DNA of 64,000 nt from Eucalyptus grandis (GCF_016545825.1 NC_052616.1:39581871-39645870); one strand, 5' to 3'. Counted from the stretch's first letter, positions 22,611 through 36,125 are shown. Notes: generated from the letters alone by a model not told the origin. Numbers and translations are program-made.

Positions 22611-25379
22611 GCAGTTTCATTAAGCTAGTAATAGAGCTATTTCGTATCAAGAATGATTGATTTCAAATCAGGTACATAAATCTTCTTGGGTGTGCTTTCG
22701 CAACTAACATATGACACCCTATTTTTATCATGCAATGAAAATGGAAAGATGTATGTAATTAAGCGATCAAGCAGTATCATCCAGTTGAAGGTTGCCACGC
22801 TTAAAGACCTTTTAGAAGTCTTTTAACAATTGATGGCTTAATCAAACATACCCCCCCCCCCCATATTTTCTCGACATCTGTATGCACAAATAATAAAAAA
22901 GTTGGGTAAAATGAGCTTCAGCAGTTGCACAACCGGTCAAAATCCTGTTCAATTTCATCTTTTGTGTGAATGGGCATGATTATTGACCTATGTGACATGT
23001 AGAGAGATTATAGACATTAACTTGACTGTCATAATATTTCATTTATTAAAAAGAAGCATGATGAGAATAAAAAGGGATATTACTTTAATTTATTTTTGGA
23101 AAAGATGAGTTAATTATTTAAACATATTCATTTGCGAATCTTTTTGTATTCTAGGGTTGGTTTCGTTATATTTTTTGTTTTTGGCTACTTATATGTTATT
23201 TAGGGCTTATCGAGTCTTTATTTAGCAGTCACATTTCTGGTTTAGGGGTTTATTTTGATATTGAGCATTTGTTGATAATTTTAAGATCTAGTTAAGGTAA
23301 TTCAAAGATGATTTCAAGCTAGGTGCTATGACTACTTTATGACATTCAGTTATCCAATAGATTCTTCGTGCCCATTTGGTGTAGAGCTTTATTGTAGAGC
23401 TTGGGGTTTTATTGAGGTTACTTGAATCTCTTTCTTAGTTTCTTTAGGGGCTATATCAAGTCTAGGGATATTTTTATTATGGTTAGGGGTTAATAATATG
23501 TTGTTTTTTGGATCTTTAGGGTTTTGGTGTTATATTCTTGTTTTTAGTAAGACTTTTGAGCGTGGGTATGGGGCTACACTTTTGGCTCTTGTGTTGTTTC
23601 CCATTCAACGTAATATGAAGGAATTTTTGCTATTTCAATATTGATAATTTATTAATGGTTTAAGTGTGATATGGGGGTCCCTCTCGAAGATTTGCCGTCT
23701 TAAACTCAACATACTAGGACGAATAATTGGAGAAACGCCGAATTTGAACAAACAAAAATAAAAGAAGTGTGATACGGGGGTTTGAGACACGTTTTGAGCT
23801 ATCTTGGGTTTATTTTAGAATTAGTAGTTATTTCAAGATCATGGTTACTCATGATTATTTCTTTTATTTTTACATTTTGGTGTTATATTATTGATGCTTT
23901 GTTAATGTAATATGGGGTTTATGAGTTATTTAGGATATTGAGCCTATCTAGTAATTCTTGATTTCTAAAGGGCTTTGGGGTTAGATGGGGGTTATTTGAT
24001 GCTCAATTTGAGTTTTCTTGTTTCAGATGTATTGCTTATTTCAAAATTGGGGTTACTTGTAGGTATTTTGAGTTTAGGAATTATTTTAAGATTGACCATT
24101 TTTAACGATTTTAGGATGAAATCAGAATTATTCAAGCGTAGGGGTTATTTCAAGATCAGAGATCATTTGTGGCTTTCATGGCTTTTTCCCCCCACAATTT
24201 AAGGTTTTGTTGTTATATTCTTGGTATTCTGTATACTATATGTTATATAAAGATTATCCTTATTTAGGATATTAGGTTTATCTAAGCTGCTTGAGTAATT
24301 AGAGGTTATTAATTAGTTGTTGAGTATTGATTTGGCTACTGTAGTTCTGGTTTATTGGTAAAAGTAGGGTTTTTATATTATAGGGGTAATTCTGATGTGG
24401 TGCATTTATTACCAGGCCAACGCCCTATTTTGATTTTTTTAGGAGCTTTTTTTTTTTTTTTTTTTTTTAAAGATTATGGAGGTTTTTGGCAGGGGAAGAT
24501 TATAGAGGCTTGAGAAGCTAATTTTTTGGCTTTTGCAATTTAAATGTTATTAAAGGTTTATGAGTATAATAGATTCTTCCAAGGTCATTTGGTGTAGAGG
24601 ACTTATGGGTTATATTGGGAAGGCTTTATTTGAGTTTGTTTATGGGTTGTTACAATTTTTGAGTTTTGGGATAGTATTTCTTGCTTTTCTACAATTTAGA
24701 GTATGTGACGTATATTGGGTAAAATTACTAAATTAGTCATAAATATATTATAATGTCAATTCAATCATAAATCCTTCAACTTTACTAATGTAATCTTAAA
24801 CTTTTTGGGTGAAATTTCAGTATGCTTTTTCCGACCAATTTTCACTTACTATTTTCTTTTATATTTAAAGTCATAAAGTCCTCCTCGTCTCTCTATCTCA
24901 GGATTTGGGACATCATGTGATACTCATGAAGAGAGCATCTTGAGATTGGGGTACTCACTCCCGAAATTGGGGCATTCCAACTCTCTTAATCTTTCTCTGT
25001 TTACTTCAACTTTGAATTAAATGGGTTTCTAAATATTCTCTCTTCCTAGTATTCTCTAAGAGTCGGTTTCGAATGGAACAAGTTTGACCCTACATTAGAT
25101 GAATCCAAAAAGATGATCTTATCACCAAAGTATGCTATATCGATTAGTCAATTTCCTTTCGTCACGAGCCTATGTAGATTTCTTTTTCAGTGACGTGTTC
25201 TTTACGCATGAAACTTTTTCGAATGTCGCTTAGTGGCCAATCAGAAAACTCAAAGCCCGTCACTCCTTTATTACTAAAATTCAGCATGGACCCCAATAAA
25301 TGAGAAGACAAAAGTAGGTTGCACCAGGTACGCTGTATAATAATGACTTCGCCAATCAGAAATCGCCACGTGTTCTCCA
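22611..25379. other. No gene seen; AT-rich sequence with recurring phrases
   Basis: The region holds a C run (22852-22862) and a T run (about 24446-24468). At 23130-24700 phrases such as AGGGGTTATTT, TTTCAAGATC and GGGTTACTTG recur irregularly. The open frame at 23975-24202 is hydrophobic by composition and unsupported. At 24713-24830 there are transposon-end-like sequences resembling 32514-32620. Confidence 0.45.
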
Positions 25380-25539
25380 AGTCAAGTCAAATCGTTCCTT
25401 GGACATAAATCATCGGTAATCTAACTCGCGACCGCTGTTCGGCTTGTGGAGTGGCGAACTCCGCTCGGTTGTTTTTTGTCCGCGCCTGAACAGGGGAGCT
25501 CTGTTTTCCGTCGGCATCGGGAGCACGGAGGAGCGGAAG

Positions 25540-28104
25540 ATGAAGAGGAAGGCGGCCGGCGTCCCGTGTCTGTTGGCGGCGGCGGTGGTCCTCTGCCTGA
25601 GCTCTCTCGCCGGCGCGGCGGGAGTAGCGGGGCAGAAGCGGCTGCAGTTCGGGGAGAACGGGGAATTCAAGATACTGCAGGTGGCGGACATGCACTACGG
25701 GGACGGCAAGGCCACGCCCTGCGAGGACGTCCTGTCGTCCCAGATGGCGGGCTGCTCCGACCTCAACACCACCGCCTTCGTCCACCGGATGATCCAGGCG
25801 GAGAAGCCCGACCTCGTCGTGTTCACGGGTTATTCCCCTTCTCCCTATTCTCAAGACGCCACCATATCTTGTCTTTTTGTGCTTGTGAGTGTGGTATGCG
25901 CGTACACTCTAGATGGCAGTCGGTTGAGGTATAGAGAGATTTTGCAAATTGCATTTCATACTTAGGGGCCAATCTTAATGGATGAATGCTGGGATCTGTT
26001 TGTCTTTTGTGAGAGTTGCAGCTGTCAAAGAAAGGACGATCTCACTGTGATTTTCTGCTGTGATTCTGAATGTGGCAATTGTTTTTCTGGGTTTCTGGGT
26101 TTCTGGGTTTCTTATTATAGAAATTTTTGGGCAATTAGAATTTGCGCTGAGGAATACTTGAATTTCTGGCCGGTAGTGTGTCTTTGTATATTGAAAGATC
26201 TGAAATATTAATGGCCATTCTTGGTTGGAGCTTTCGGATTCTCCAGTCCCTTGATTTTTTTTTTTTCTCTAATTTGGCTCTGCTTCCCTTTGCATCAATA
26301 GGTGAGAGGTTGTAAGGTACCCAAAGCTAACTGTTTCATCTTTTACAATGTGATGAAGGGGATAATATATTTGGCTTCGATGCGACTGATGCTGCAAAAT
26401 CTTTGGAATATGCATTTGCCCCCGCCGTGTCCTCAAGCATACCATGGGCTGCCATATTGGGAAACCACGACCAAGAGTCCACCTTGTCAAGAGAAGGGGT
26501 TATGAAACACATAGTTACCCTCGAGCACACTTTGTCTCAGGTCAATCCTACCGGGATTGAAATTGATGGTTTTGGGAATTACAACTTGGAGGTCCATGGA
26601 GTTGAAGGCTCTGGTTTTGAAAACAAATCAGTCCTGAATCTCTATTTCCTTGATAGTGGAGATTATTCGACAGTTCCGTCAATCCTCGGTTACGATTGGA
26701 TCAAACCCACTCAGCAAGTTTGGTTTCAACACACATCTAAGAAGCTTCGGGTATGAATGTTGCCAGTTCCTTTATTTTGTCTTTTACTGTCCTCCTTACA
26801 GACAACAGAGTGAACATCAATTCAAAATGGATAGCTATCGAGTGTAGATTCATAGAAGGAAAAGGCATAGTTGTTGATGTTCTTTTTGGGTATCTAATGG
26901 AGGTACTAATGTCTGTCATAAAACAAAAGAACATTGGTCAGGAACTGCATTGACTTTAATTTTCCAGGGCAAGAAATGAAGAGAAAATTCTTTTCTTGCT
27001 TTTGAGTAAGAGGAGCTAAGGTACTTAATCAATTTATCACCTTGGTTTATAGGTAGAAAATGCAAACTCAAAATGAGAAATTAATCTTTGTTGCTGTAAC
27101 TGACCCACTGTTGCTACATTGCTGTGGATCCAAGCACTATATGGTTTATGGAAGTGTTGGTCATACATATTTTGAAGGATCGTCTCTAACTATCTCTTAA
27201 TTAGGATCATTTAATTCTTAAGTTTTTATTTTTATTTGGCATTTCTTCATGAATAATCTTACTGAGTGTTGGATGATTTTTAGAAATGTTCCATCCTTTT
27301 CTTCCATATATGCTCCTGATGAATGTAAACCCGAGCCTTCGCTCAAGAAAGAAAAATCAGTTTGCTTCCAGCAAAGCACTTTGTGCACTTCAAAACAGTT
27401 AGCCAATTACCAAGCCATCTCAATCAGGCTGTTGTGCTACTAAATTGGTTTCGTGGGCTAGGAGCCATCAATGATTAGTCTTGGGGCATTTTAACAGAGA
27501 AAAGAAACAGACTAAGATTCTTCTGCTTTATCCCAGCTTGATGACAACAATTATGTGATTAACTAGTTCGTTTTGGGTATTTGTGTTTCAGAGAGCATAT
27601 ACGAGTAAGCACCGGAAAGCACCTGCACCAGGGCTTGTTTACTTCCATATTCCATTGCCCGAGTTTGCTAGTTTTGATTCATCAAATTTTACTGGTGTAA
27701 AACAAGAAGGCATCAGCTCTGCTTCTGTAAACTCGGGCTTCTTTGCAACTATGGTAGAAGCAGGTGATGTTAAAGCTGTTTTCACGGGCCATGATCACCT
27801 TAATGATTTTTGTGGTGAATTAACTGGTATAGAGCTTTGTTATGCTGGGGGTTTTGGATACCATGCCTATGGGAAGGCTGGATGGGCAAGGAGGGCAAGG
27901 GTGGTCTTGGCAACGTTAGAGAAAACAGACAAGGCAACATGGGGTCCTGTGAAGTCAATTAAAACATGGAAGCGCCTTGATGATCGACACCTTACTGCAA
28001 TTGATGGTCAAGTACTTTGGAGCAAGAGAACTAAAGGTATTCATTACAAAATCTCAGTCAATATGCAGCACGCTTCAAGTCTTCGTCCGTCATTCAGCAA
28101 ATAG
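25540..28104 (+). CDS. PAP29: PAP29-type purple acid phosphatase / calcineurin-like metallophosphoesterase, three exons
   Basis: CDS join 25540-25828, 26359-26750, 27592-28104; 1194 nt, 397 residues, with GT-AG introns of 530 and 841 bp (phases 1 and 0). The protein belongs to the short plant PAP29/PAP28 group (probable inactive purple acid phosphatases, a family label) and probably acts in the secretory or extracellular space. Residues 10-28 form a hydrophobic signal peptide. Metallophosphoesterase motifs follow: VADMH (48-52), GDN (97-99, created across the first splice), GNHD (131-134), HIPLPE (246-251) and GHDH (293-296). The start at 25540 is chosen because the signal peptide follows at once; an in-frame ATG at 25444 would bury it. 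Exon 1 is far more GC-rich than the rest. Length fits the family (about 390). Alternative: another member of the PAP14/28/29 subgroup. Confidence 0.93.
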
Positions 28105-31085
28105 TCTAGAGGTCTTCACTTGTTTAGAGTATGCATGTAAGCTGGATATGCTACACTAATGACCAGTGTGATGGGAAGAGATCATAAATCTGTTTGGCCT
28201 AGACCAATTTGTTCTCAACTGAAATTGGATCATATAGAAAATTTTCATATTCTCATCTTTTGATTATCTTGCTGAATCTCACTCAAGTCATATCAAAGTG
28301 GCTTCCTAGATATCTCCAGATTGATCGATTTCATCTCCATGTAGATATAGCTTTTGATATTTAAAGCTTAGGAAGCAGGCCCACAAATTTACTGGCCTTT
28401 TTCTCTGTAACTTGCTGTATGGTTCCTTTCATAATTTTTACTCCCTATTCCACGAGCAAGATCCTCTGGCCCCTCTTTGGAACTATCAACAACAAATAAA
28501 GCCTCTCTCAAACAAGGTTGCTGGAGATATCTCTCCATGTTTTATAGCATTCCATGCCTTATCTACCTGCACCTTGCCGCAAAGGCAGACTTCTTGCTAG
28601 ATCACATTGAGGTTTCATTTTCCTGTGTTTAAACCTCTTTTGACCAATTTTGTCTATCTTCATCCTCAGTTTTGGGCAAATCAATTATTTCTCAAATACC
28701 GACATCTGACTCGCCTGGAAGAACTCTGAATTTTCAGAATGGATTTGATTGCACCATCATTGCAGAAAGAATTGAGCCGTTGACATATTCCCTGTGATAT
28801 TTTGCGTAATAATGTAATGCAAATTGAATACTGACCCCTCTTTAGAATCTAAAAGATGACCGACAGTTTAGTACAAGTCATATACTTTTGGTTTTTACCT
28901 AATAAATTATGCTTCCTAATCCTTCTTCCCACAATATAAGTTTTCTAGAGCCGCATCCTTCTCATCTCACCACTTCCATGCTAATTTTTAGAATAATCTC
29001 AGTGAGTATGCTAGATATGGGATAAATCAACTGCCTTTTTCAATGTTTTCCTTTATTACCTGATAGAGTAAGAGGAACCTTTGCTTTGTAAACTTTCCAA
29101 ATTCTTCTATCCGATGAGACAGGGGCTTCTCCTTAATGTATCCCAGATGATTGGCAAACTCTAGTGTTTCCAAGACTAGGAGCATTCACTATGTATGATT
29201 GAATCTTTGTTCATCTGCTTTGGACTATAAGCAGTACAAAGCAAAGTTGTTTAACTGGAAATTTTTATCTTGTTAAAAAGCCCATCTTATCAAGTTGCTT
29301 CATCTTCTCATGGTGTTTATTACTGGCTGCAAGGAAAGCAATGAAACTTCTACAAAAGCAGAGGGGAAAGCATTATTACTTCTCTTGATAGTGGAAGCTT
29401 AATATAATTTCATGAACATATACAATAGTCATTGCAGAAAGTGGAGCTGCAGCCATAAAAATAAAAAAGACACAAAGGGCACAGAAAAAAAAATCAGGAT
29501 GGCGAGAAGATTCACTTTAAATTACCAAACAGTCCCACTTTCACTCAGCCGCACACATGCACATGTTTGCCTGCACTCACAGACACACAGACACACAGGT
29601 TGAGATAGACCATCGAAGGGAATCAACTCAATTGCATCAACTACTTTGCTAGCCTCATTTGCATAACTTAGTTGGATTCCAGCTTGTATTCTGTTTCTGG
29701 CTTTTCTCATTTTGCCAACTTACAAGGAGCAGGAACTCGCAGAAAGAAGCAGATCGGTGGTGCTTGAACAGAACTATGGGAAGAGATCTACTTGTATGCT
29801 GGAATAATCGCGGAGCACCTTATTTTCGCAAGCCTAATTGCTTGCAACTTTATACCCCAGGGAGGAGTACTATTTGTGTTGAGGAAAGGAGGTAGATTGA
29901 TGCTGCTGTAAGGGGATTCTTGTTCATCTGTTCTTATATTCTGCCTAGATAAGAATCCAATAAAACATATAAATGTAAAAGTTGAACAGTATTAGCAGAT
30001 TATAGGATCTCGTTGAATAAAATCCACTTATATTTTGGTCATATTTGTACACAAGTTTCTATCTAAAGGATTGTCTTTGTCCTGAGTATTGTGAAGGATT
30101 GTGCGGGGAAAGATTTTGCACGCAAATAGACTTTCGTAGGCTTTTGTTGGCAAGTCTTATTGTTGCATTGCATATTGTATTGTATGACAAATTGGAATGC
30201 AATGAATGGATATGTCTAAATGCCTGTTCCACGCAGAACTCAGAAGTTTGCTATCAAATTTTGTCAAATTACTATTAGAATTACTTATCAACAACTTTTC
30301 TTTCGATGAAATTATCACATAGTTTTAGGTTATTACTAGCTATTTGAGCCATTTACCTAGGTCGATTAGATTGATTCGAATTATTGACTTTTCAAAATTA
30401 CTTGCTTTCTATGAAAATTACTGAATCTTAACAGGAGAGTTTGCATCTTTTCGTTGTTTTTGAGATTTGACTTGTCCCATACACACAAGTTATTCATTAA
30501 TAATAATTGAGGAAAATTTTGATTTGCCCCCATTCTTGTGTCGAATACGCAATTTACCCTATATATCGCATTTTATTTCGAGATATCCTCTATGCTCACC
30601 AAAAGTGTCAATGCAAGAGTCCCAAAACAATTAGAGTTTTCAAACCAGATAAGTCAATTCCAGGGTTAATAAGAAAAAGTATAATAAGCTCTACTGCTAA
30701 TAACGAGCAAGAAATTATGATGGAAGATGGGAGTCAGATTTGCCCTAAGTTTGCTCTGTCATAAGCACGAGAGAGGTTGAAGATGTCGGCATTCTTCTTG
30801 CTATCGAGGAGACATGTAATTTCACAGCTACATTATTTGTCCTGAAGACAAAGCCCTTTTCAACTTGTGGACTAAATAGGCAGGCATAATTTTTAGGGAA
30901 AGTCATATCGAAAGCGAGTAATCTCCAAATGTTCCCAAGGGATAGTCACATTCTCAACACCAGATGACAAAGTACAGAAGCCAAGGTGAGACATTTTCAG
31001 AACTGCTGAGAACACGAGGACAGGGATACTGGTTACAAAACAGAATCTAACATGTGCCGAGGGTGCACTCGACTATCTTTTCCCA
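28105..31085. other. No gene seen downstream of the PAP29-like gene
   Basis: AT-rich intergenic sequence that should include the 3' UTR of the PAP29-like gene. A short CA-rich stretch (ACACACAGACACACAGG) lies near 29580. The open frames at 29412-30764 have no recognisable domain. The segment ends at the scaffold gap. Confidence 0.5.
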
Positions 31086-31185
31086 NNNNNNNNNNNNNNN
31101 NNNNNNNNNNNNNNNNNNNNNNNNNNNNNNNNNNNNNNNNNNNNNNNNNNNNNNNNNNNNNNNNNNNNNNNNNNNNNNNNNNNNN
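31086..31185. other. Assembly gap of 100 N
   Basis: Exactly 100 undetermined bases, a usual placeholder for a gap of unknown size. It falls at the left edge of the first copy of the duplicated block, so that boundary is hidden. Confidence 0.98.
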
Positions 31186-31749
31186 AACTAATGCATGTTA
31201 TACCTAAAGACATCTATTTTAGTTTCACGTACATAAGCTAGGAAAAACTTTCCCTTTGGTTAATGCATTTCTTAGTGTATTTCAACTCTCTTTATCATTC
31301 AAGAAGCCTGTTAGAAGTCACACGTTGTTTAGACACTTCTTGCCTATGATCATTCCCATGGTACCTTGTCGTTACTAAGAAAGTCTGATGGTACATCTTT
31401 TCATATGAGATTATATGTTTAGTAACCTAAAGAATTAAGTAGAACTTTAGTCGTCTAAGTTTCAATGTTTGTGGGATTTGGTCCCTTACCTTTGCTCTGC
31501 GAAATCAAGCCCTTTTTGCTATCTTTCTCAAGTTATGCAATTTGTTACTCAAAGTGTTATTTTGTGTAATCAAGTCTTTTAAGTTTCTTAATGTATGCAA
31601 TCAAATGCTTCATTTACCCGTAATAACTAATACTATTAAATTAGGATCTAATTTTTATTTTCCCAATTTGTCTTTTGCTAATCTCAAGCGTGCAATTAGC
31701 AACATATTAGCATCACCTCCCATTTTTAATCGCATAAGCAATGGCAACT

Positions 31750-32350
31750 CAATGGGACAAATAAGGACCCGAAGTGCCTTTTTTTTCTCTCAAATAATAG
31801 CCTAAAGTGAATATTATTTTAAATAAGGACATTAAGGGCCCTCATTTTCTCAAAGAAGAGCCTAAAGTGGAACTTATTTCAAATAAGAGGCTGAAGTGTC
31901 ATGTCGGTATCAAAGAAGAACTTAACCTTAGCAGCCGATCAAGGGAATTTCCATCATTTACATTTTAAAAAAGCTTCTTTCTTTTTTTTTTCTTTTTCTA
32001 TTTTTTTTTTCTTTCCAAAAAAGACAAATTGAAAAAGGAAAAAGAAAAGGCTATTTTTTTTTAAATATACAGGCGGGAGGGCTAGCCCGGCCCTTTTGCC
32101 TGTTTTTTTTTCTAATTATTTGTGTTTCTTTTTCTTTTTTAGTTTTAACATTTTCTTTTTTGAGTTTCTTTTTGGGAAAAAATAGAAAAAGAAAAAAAAG
32201 GAAGAAAAAGAAAAGAAAATTTAAAAAAATAAATCATATCCTCAACCAGCTAGTTAGGTCAAGCTCTTCTTTAATACTAACATGACACTTTAAATCTTTA
32301 TTTGAAATAAGGTCCATTTCGAGCCCTATTTTGAATAAATCATGGCATCC
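31750..32350. mobile_element. Foldback element with T/C and A/G arms and GC-rich centre
   Basis: The left side has AATAAGGACATTAAGGGCCC, AGAGCCTAAAGTGGAAC and AGGCTGAAGTGTCATG. The right side, reverse complemented, has ATAGGGCTCGAAATGGACCT and AAGTGTCATGTTAG. Between them are a long T/C tract, a GC-rich middle (GGCGGGAGGGCTAGCCCGGC) and an A/G tract. Ends are approximate. In copy 2 only the left half remains (53530-53940). Confidence 0.55.
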
Positions 32351-32513
32351 ACAGATGGAAAAATTAGAGTACTTGATTGCACAAAATAAAACTTAGAAGA
32401 CCAAATTGTACAAATCAAAAAAACTTAAACTTAGATAAACCAAATAAGGCAAACACAAAACTTAGAGGACTAAAACCACACTTAACACGATGCCTAATCT
32501 TTGGAATTTGTTT

Positions 32514-32845
32514 GGGAAATTGTCCACTTTATCGCAAACTATTATATGGGTGTCAATTCAATCTTAAACTTTCCAATTTTACCAATTTAATTATAAATCT
32601 TTGTGCAAAATTTCCATATTATCCATCCAATTGTTTTTCTCAAGAAATCAATGATATGGTGATGTGCCAAATGGGACAGCTATTGATGATCGGATCATTA
32701 CATCAACAACTTTTTGGCAAAAATTGACCAAAAGAATTACATTGGAATTGTAGGAAAAAGTTTAGTATTAAGTTGGTAAAATTAAAACGTTTAGAACTAA
32801 ATTAGCATCCGTACAATAAGTTTATAACTAATTGGATAATTTTCT
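32514..32845. mobile_element. MITE with about 75-bp imperfect terminal inverted repeats
   Basis: Left arm: GGAAATTGTCCACTTTATCG, then CTTAAACTTTCCAATTTTAC. The right arm, reverse complemented, gives GAAAATTATCCAATTAGTTA and TTCTAAACGTTTTAATTTTAC. The family has another end-like copy near 24713. It lies in the segment absent from copy 2 of the large duplication. No clear target duplication was found. Confidence 0.55.
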
Positions 32846-35160
32846 TAGAGTTGCTTGTTTGATGTTTTTTCTTATTCTACTGCTTTTTCTCTTTACTTTG
32901 TAGTTATTTCCAACCTCAAGTAACCAAATGCAAGAGGAATACTCTTCATGACAACAGACTCAAATTCCTTTTTTAAGATAACCACGTAACATCCCAATCA
33001 ATTTGTCACAATATAGTCCTAATCTTAATCTTAGCCTTAATATGAAAATGTCAAGCTTTAATAGTCACGTTTAGCGACTAAGTCAACCAGGATATGACGA
33101 AGTGCAAATCAGTCCGACATCTTGCTCTCTCTCTCAACTAGATACGCTAGATTCTTTCAAAAACTCAGCTACGTAACAACTTCGCTAAATGTATTAACGA
33201 AAGCGATGTACTATATAATTAGGTACCTCAATTGAATATGATAAATTTATTAGGATATAAATCACCCAATCCTTAGTATTAATCTACTAATCGGAATTCG
33301 AAAGTCACAAATGAAAAGTACGCTATCTTGCCTTCTCCTCGGTGAAGTCATTGGATCGTGTTGCGTCCGAAAATTCCCTTCGCTAGCAAAACTGTCAGAT
33401 GTGATAGGTTTGATTGATGAGGCTTGAATAGGACTTGTGAGTTGTTTGTTTCCAATGGAACTTCCGAATTCTGATGAATTTCCAAGCTCGCATGCACCGG
33501 TGACGCGTAAGACGGAAGTGGGCATGGTGTCCTTTGCCGGCTCGTTATTGTTTACATCTATGATTGTGAGGTATTATTTATTGAATATATATTAAAAGAA
33601 AGAGGTGGACAATGAAATAAAAACTAAAAAATAAAGGAAAGATTTTTACCTCTGCAAGTATCTGTTCGTCCCCTTTGCCAACCCTTCGTTTCTAGAAGGT
33701 TGGCTAAGGAATGTTTGTCCCGTCCAACGCAAAAGGAGCCAGCAAAGCCCTTTGAAGAAATGCTGAACCGTTTGACAATTATTTTAAAGGAGTTTTCAAG
33801 TGAAAGTCAACATTGGGAATGTTAAAACCCTAATGCTAATAGGGACTAGTATTAAGCTTTCAGCATCTGGCCAAATGCTTAAACTCATTTTTTCTTCTAA
33901 AACTATCCTCACCAAATTTTCAAATTTTCAATCTATCCCTTGTTATTTCTTTTATTGAAAAGGGATTGAACCCTTCGCCAATCCAACGAAGGGCTATGAC
34001 AGCCAACGAGCTAGACCTTGCGTCGGTGACCATTGATCGAGATCGTCCAAGGTCGGGACCTCCGGTGAGGGTCGTGTGACCCTCATGAGGGCCGCAAGAG
34101 ATCACACAACCTCGGTTGACCTAGGCAACCATTGTTTGAGTCGCCCGACCTCTCGCGCCGCCAGAGGTTGCTCAGCCTCAACCGACCTCGACGGACGGCC
34201 GCCAACACTACATCGACTCATCGACGGTCGTAGCCCTTCTCTGGACCAGCAAATATTTTGGTCTTTTTTTCCCCTAAAATTATATATATTTGGTTTTTTT
34301 AGTATTATTGTCAAAATTTATATTTAAAAAGTTGCATACATTATTTTTTCAATTTAAAAAAATTAAAAAATTAATATTCGTCACCCAAAGAGTTTTTCAA
34401 ATGTGTTTTTACTAAACAACATTTCTCTCAAATTTGTTTTTCAAAATGTAGCTTATCAAATGGCCTTTACATTTACCCAAAACCCTTCAAGCTAAACTAT
34501 TTTGCATTTCCCAAATAGGCTTTCAAAATATTGAACTAAATGCACCCAAAAGGGTGAGAAAAATATACAAGATTTTGTTTTCAAATTTTTAAGATTCGTT
34601 TATTTCATGAAAAATGAATTATTAGAAACTACTTTTCTAAAAATGATTACTTATATTGTTTAAAATAATTAGTTGATAAAAAAATATTTATTAGTGATAA
34701 CAATTTTTGTCCAGATATTTTCATGAACAATGAGAATAATTTTTGTTCATTCAATTTCATAAGTTAGACAAATTATGATTTTTAGGAAAATATTTTTAAA
34801 TTACTCATTTTCACAAAATAAATAGATTATTAGTCTTTCAAAAAAAAAAAATCAATCTCCTAGAGCACCCGCGATAAAAAAAATAAAAAATAGTCCAATT
34901 AAAGAGACGACAGATCAAATGGCACGACCATGGAAGGCGATTTTCTCTCTTGGAGCTTGGGAAAATTAGAAGTAGAATAGAAATGAACTCCTCACGGCTG
35001 TGACAGAAAGTAAAGTGTTGACGTCACATCACACGACCATGGAAAGGTCACGTATGGTCTGACGTTCCTCGACGTGAGATCACACGTGACCTAATGGAAA
35101 TGAGGCAGGTGTCCCATAGATTTTTTTTTTTTTAACAAAGGTGTCCTATAGATAAAGTGA

Positions 35161-36125
35161 GGGGCTGTTTGGTACAGCTTTCCCAAAACTCCTAAAGCCC
35201 ATTGGGAAAAATATTTTGTGTTTGGCATGCGTTTTTGAATGCCCATTTGTCCAATGCCAGCATCCCCAATGTTAAAAGCCCAATGTTGGGTTGGGGCTGC
35301 TTTGAGCATTCCCATTACGGAGATGCGATTCCGAGTCCTTGTTCATCGCCTTCTTCACCGCCCATCTTCTTCGCCATTCGTCTTCTTCTTCATGGTGGGC
35401 GGCGCTTGGCCGCCGGGCTCGGCCGAGGTGGCCGAGGTCGGGCGACCTCGGGCGTCACCTCGGTCGCGCGACCCGGCGCCACCGCCGAGGTCGAGCGACC
35501 TAGGCCGCATTGCTTGAGGCCGCGACCTCGGGCGACATCGCCTAGGTCGCTCGACCTTAGGCGGCGTCGCTGAGGCGCGCGACCTCGGTGACGTCGCCTC
35601 GGGTCGCATGACCTCAAGCATCGCGCCCGAGGTCGAGCGACCCGGGCGTCACCTAAGACCGCGCGACCCAAGCGACGCCGCATGAGTCGCGGGGCCTCGG
35701 GCGTCACAGGTCGTGCGGTCTTAGGCGGCGCTTGCCTCTGAGGTCACGCGGCCTCGGGCGAGTCGGCCGACCCGGGCGACGCTCACACTGAGCTGCACGA
35801 CCTCGGCGACGCCTTGGGTCGCGTGACCTTAGGCGGCGTCACCTGGGTCGCGGGACCTTGGCGACGTCGCTGGGTTGCGCGACCTCGGGCGAGCTGCCTC
35901 CCACCATCGCCACCACCACCGCTTCACCACCACCACCACCAGCCGCTCCCCACGATCACGTAGCTCCATCTCCTCCTCCATTTTCTTTTCTTTTCTTTTT
36001 TTCACCTGAAAATTACTTTGCAAAATATACACTTCCAAACACGTTTGCTTTCAGAGAATGCCCATTTACTCAAGGATACTTGGGAAATGACTTTGCATTT
36101 CCCCAAAGTTAAACCAAACAGGCCT
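35161..36125. mobile_element. Tourist/hAT-like MITE (965 bp), absent from copy 2
   Basis: The ends GGGGCTGTTTGGT and (reverse complement) AGGCCTGTTTGGTTTAAC form short inverted repeats. Flanks give TGA on both sides (35158-35160, 36126-36128). Copy 2 of the block has the uninterrupted site at 55870-55890 (TTAAGTGAGTCCTC), with a single TGA. The interior (35400-35900) is a GC-rich minisatellite. The 3-bp duplication and GGCCTGTTTGG ends point to the PIF/Harbinger-Tourist type. hAT would need 8 bp. Confidence 0.75.
35400..35900. repeat. GC-rich minisatellite of CGACCTCGGGCG / GGTCGCGCGACC phrases
   Basis: Around fifteen degenerate copies of a roughly 30-bp phrase alternate GTCGCGCGACCT and CGGGCGACGTCGCC. 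Many are near-palindromic. The Arg/Ala/Pro-rich open frames on both strands come from this composition and should not be annotated as genes. It is the core of the MITE at 35161-36125. Confidence 0.7.

Noticed and set aside
23975..24202. Hydrophobic 75-codon frame resembling a membrane or organellar protein
   Set aside because: T-rich degenerate repeat region gives Leu/Phe/Ile by composition; no conserved motif.
35202..35707. Arg/Pro-rich open frames of about 90-123 codons
   Set aside because: They lie across a CG-rich minisatellite inside a MITE and are open in several frames at once.
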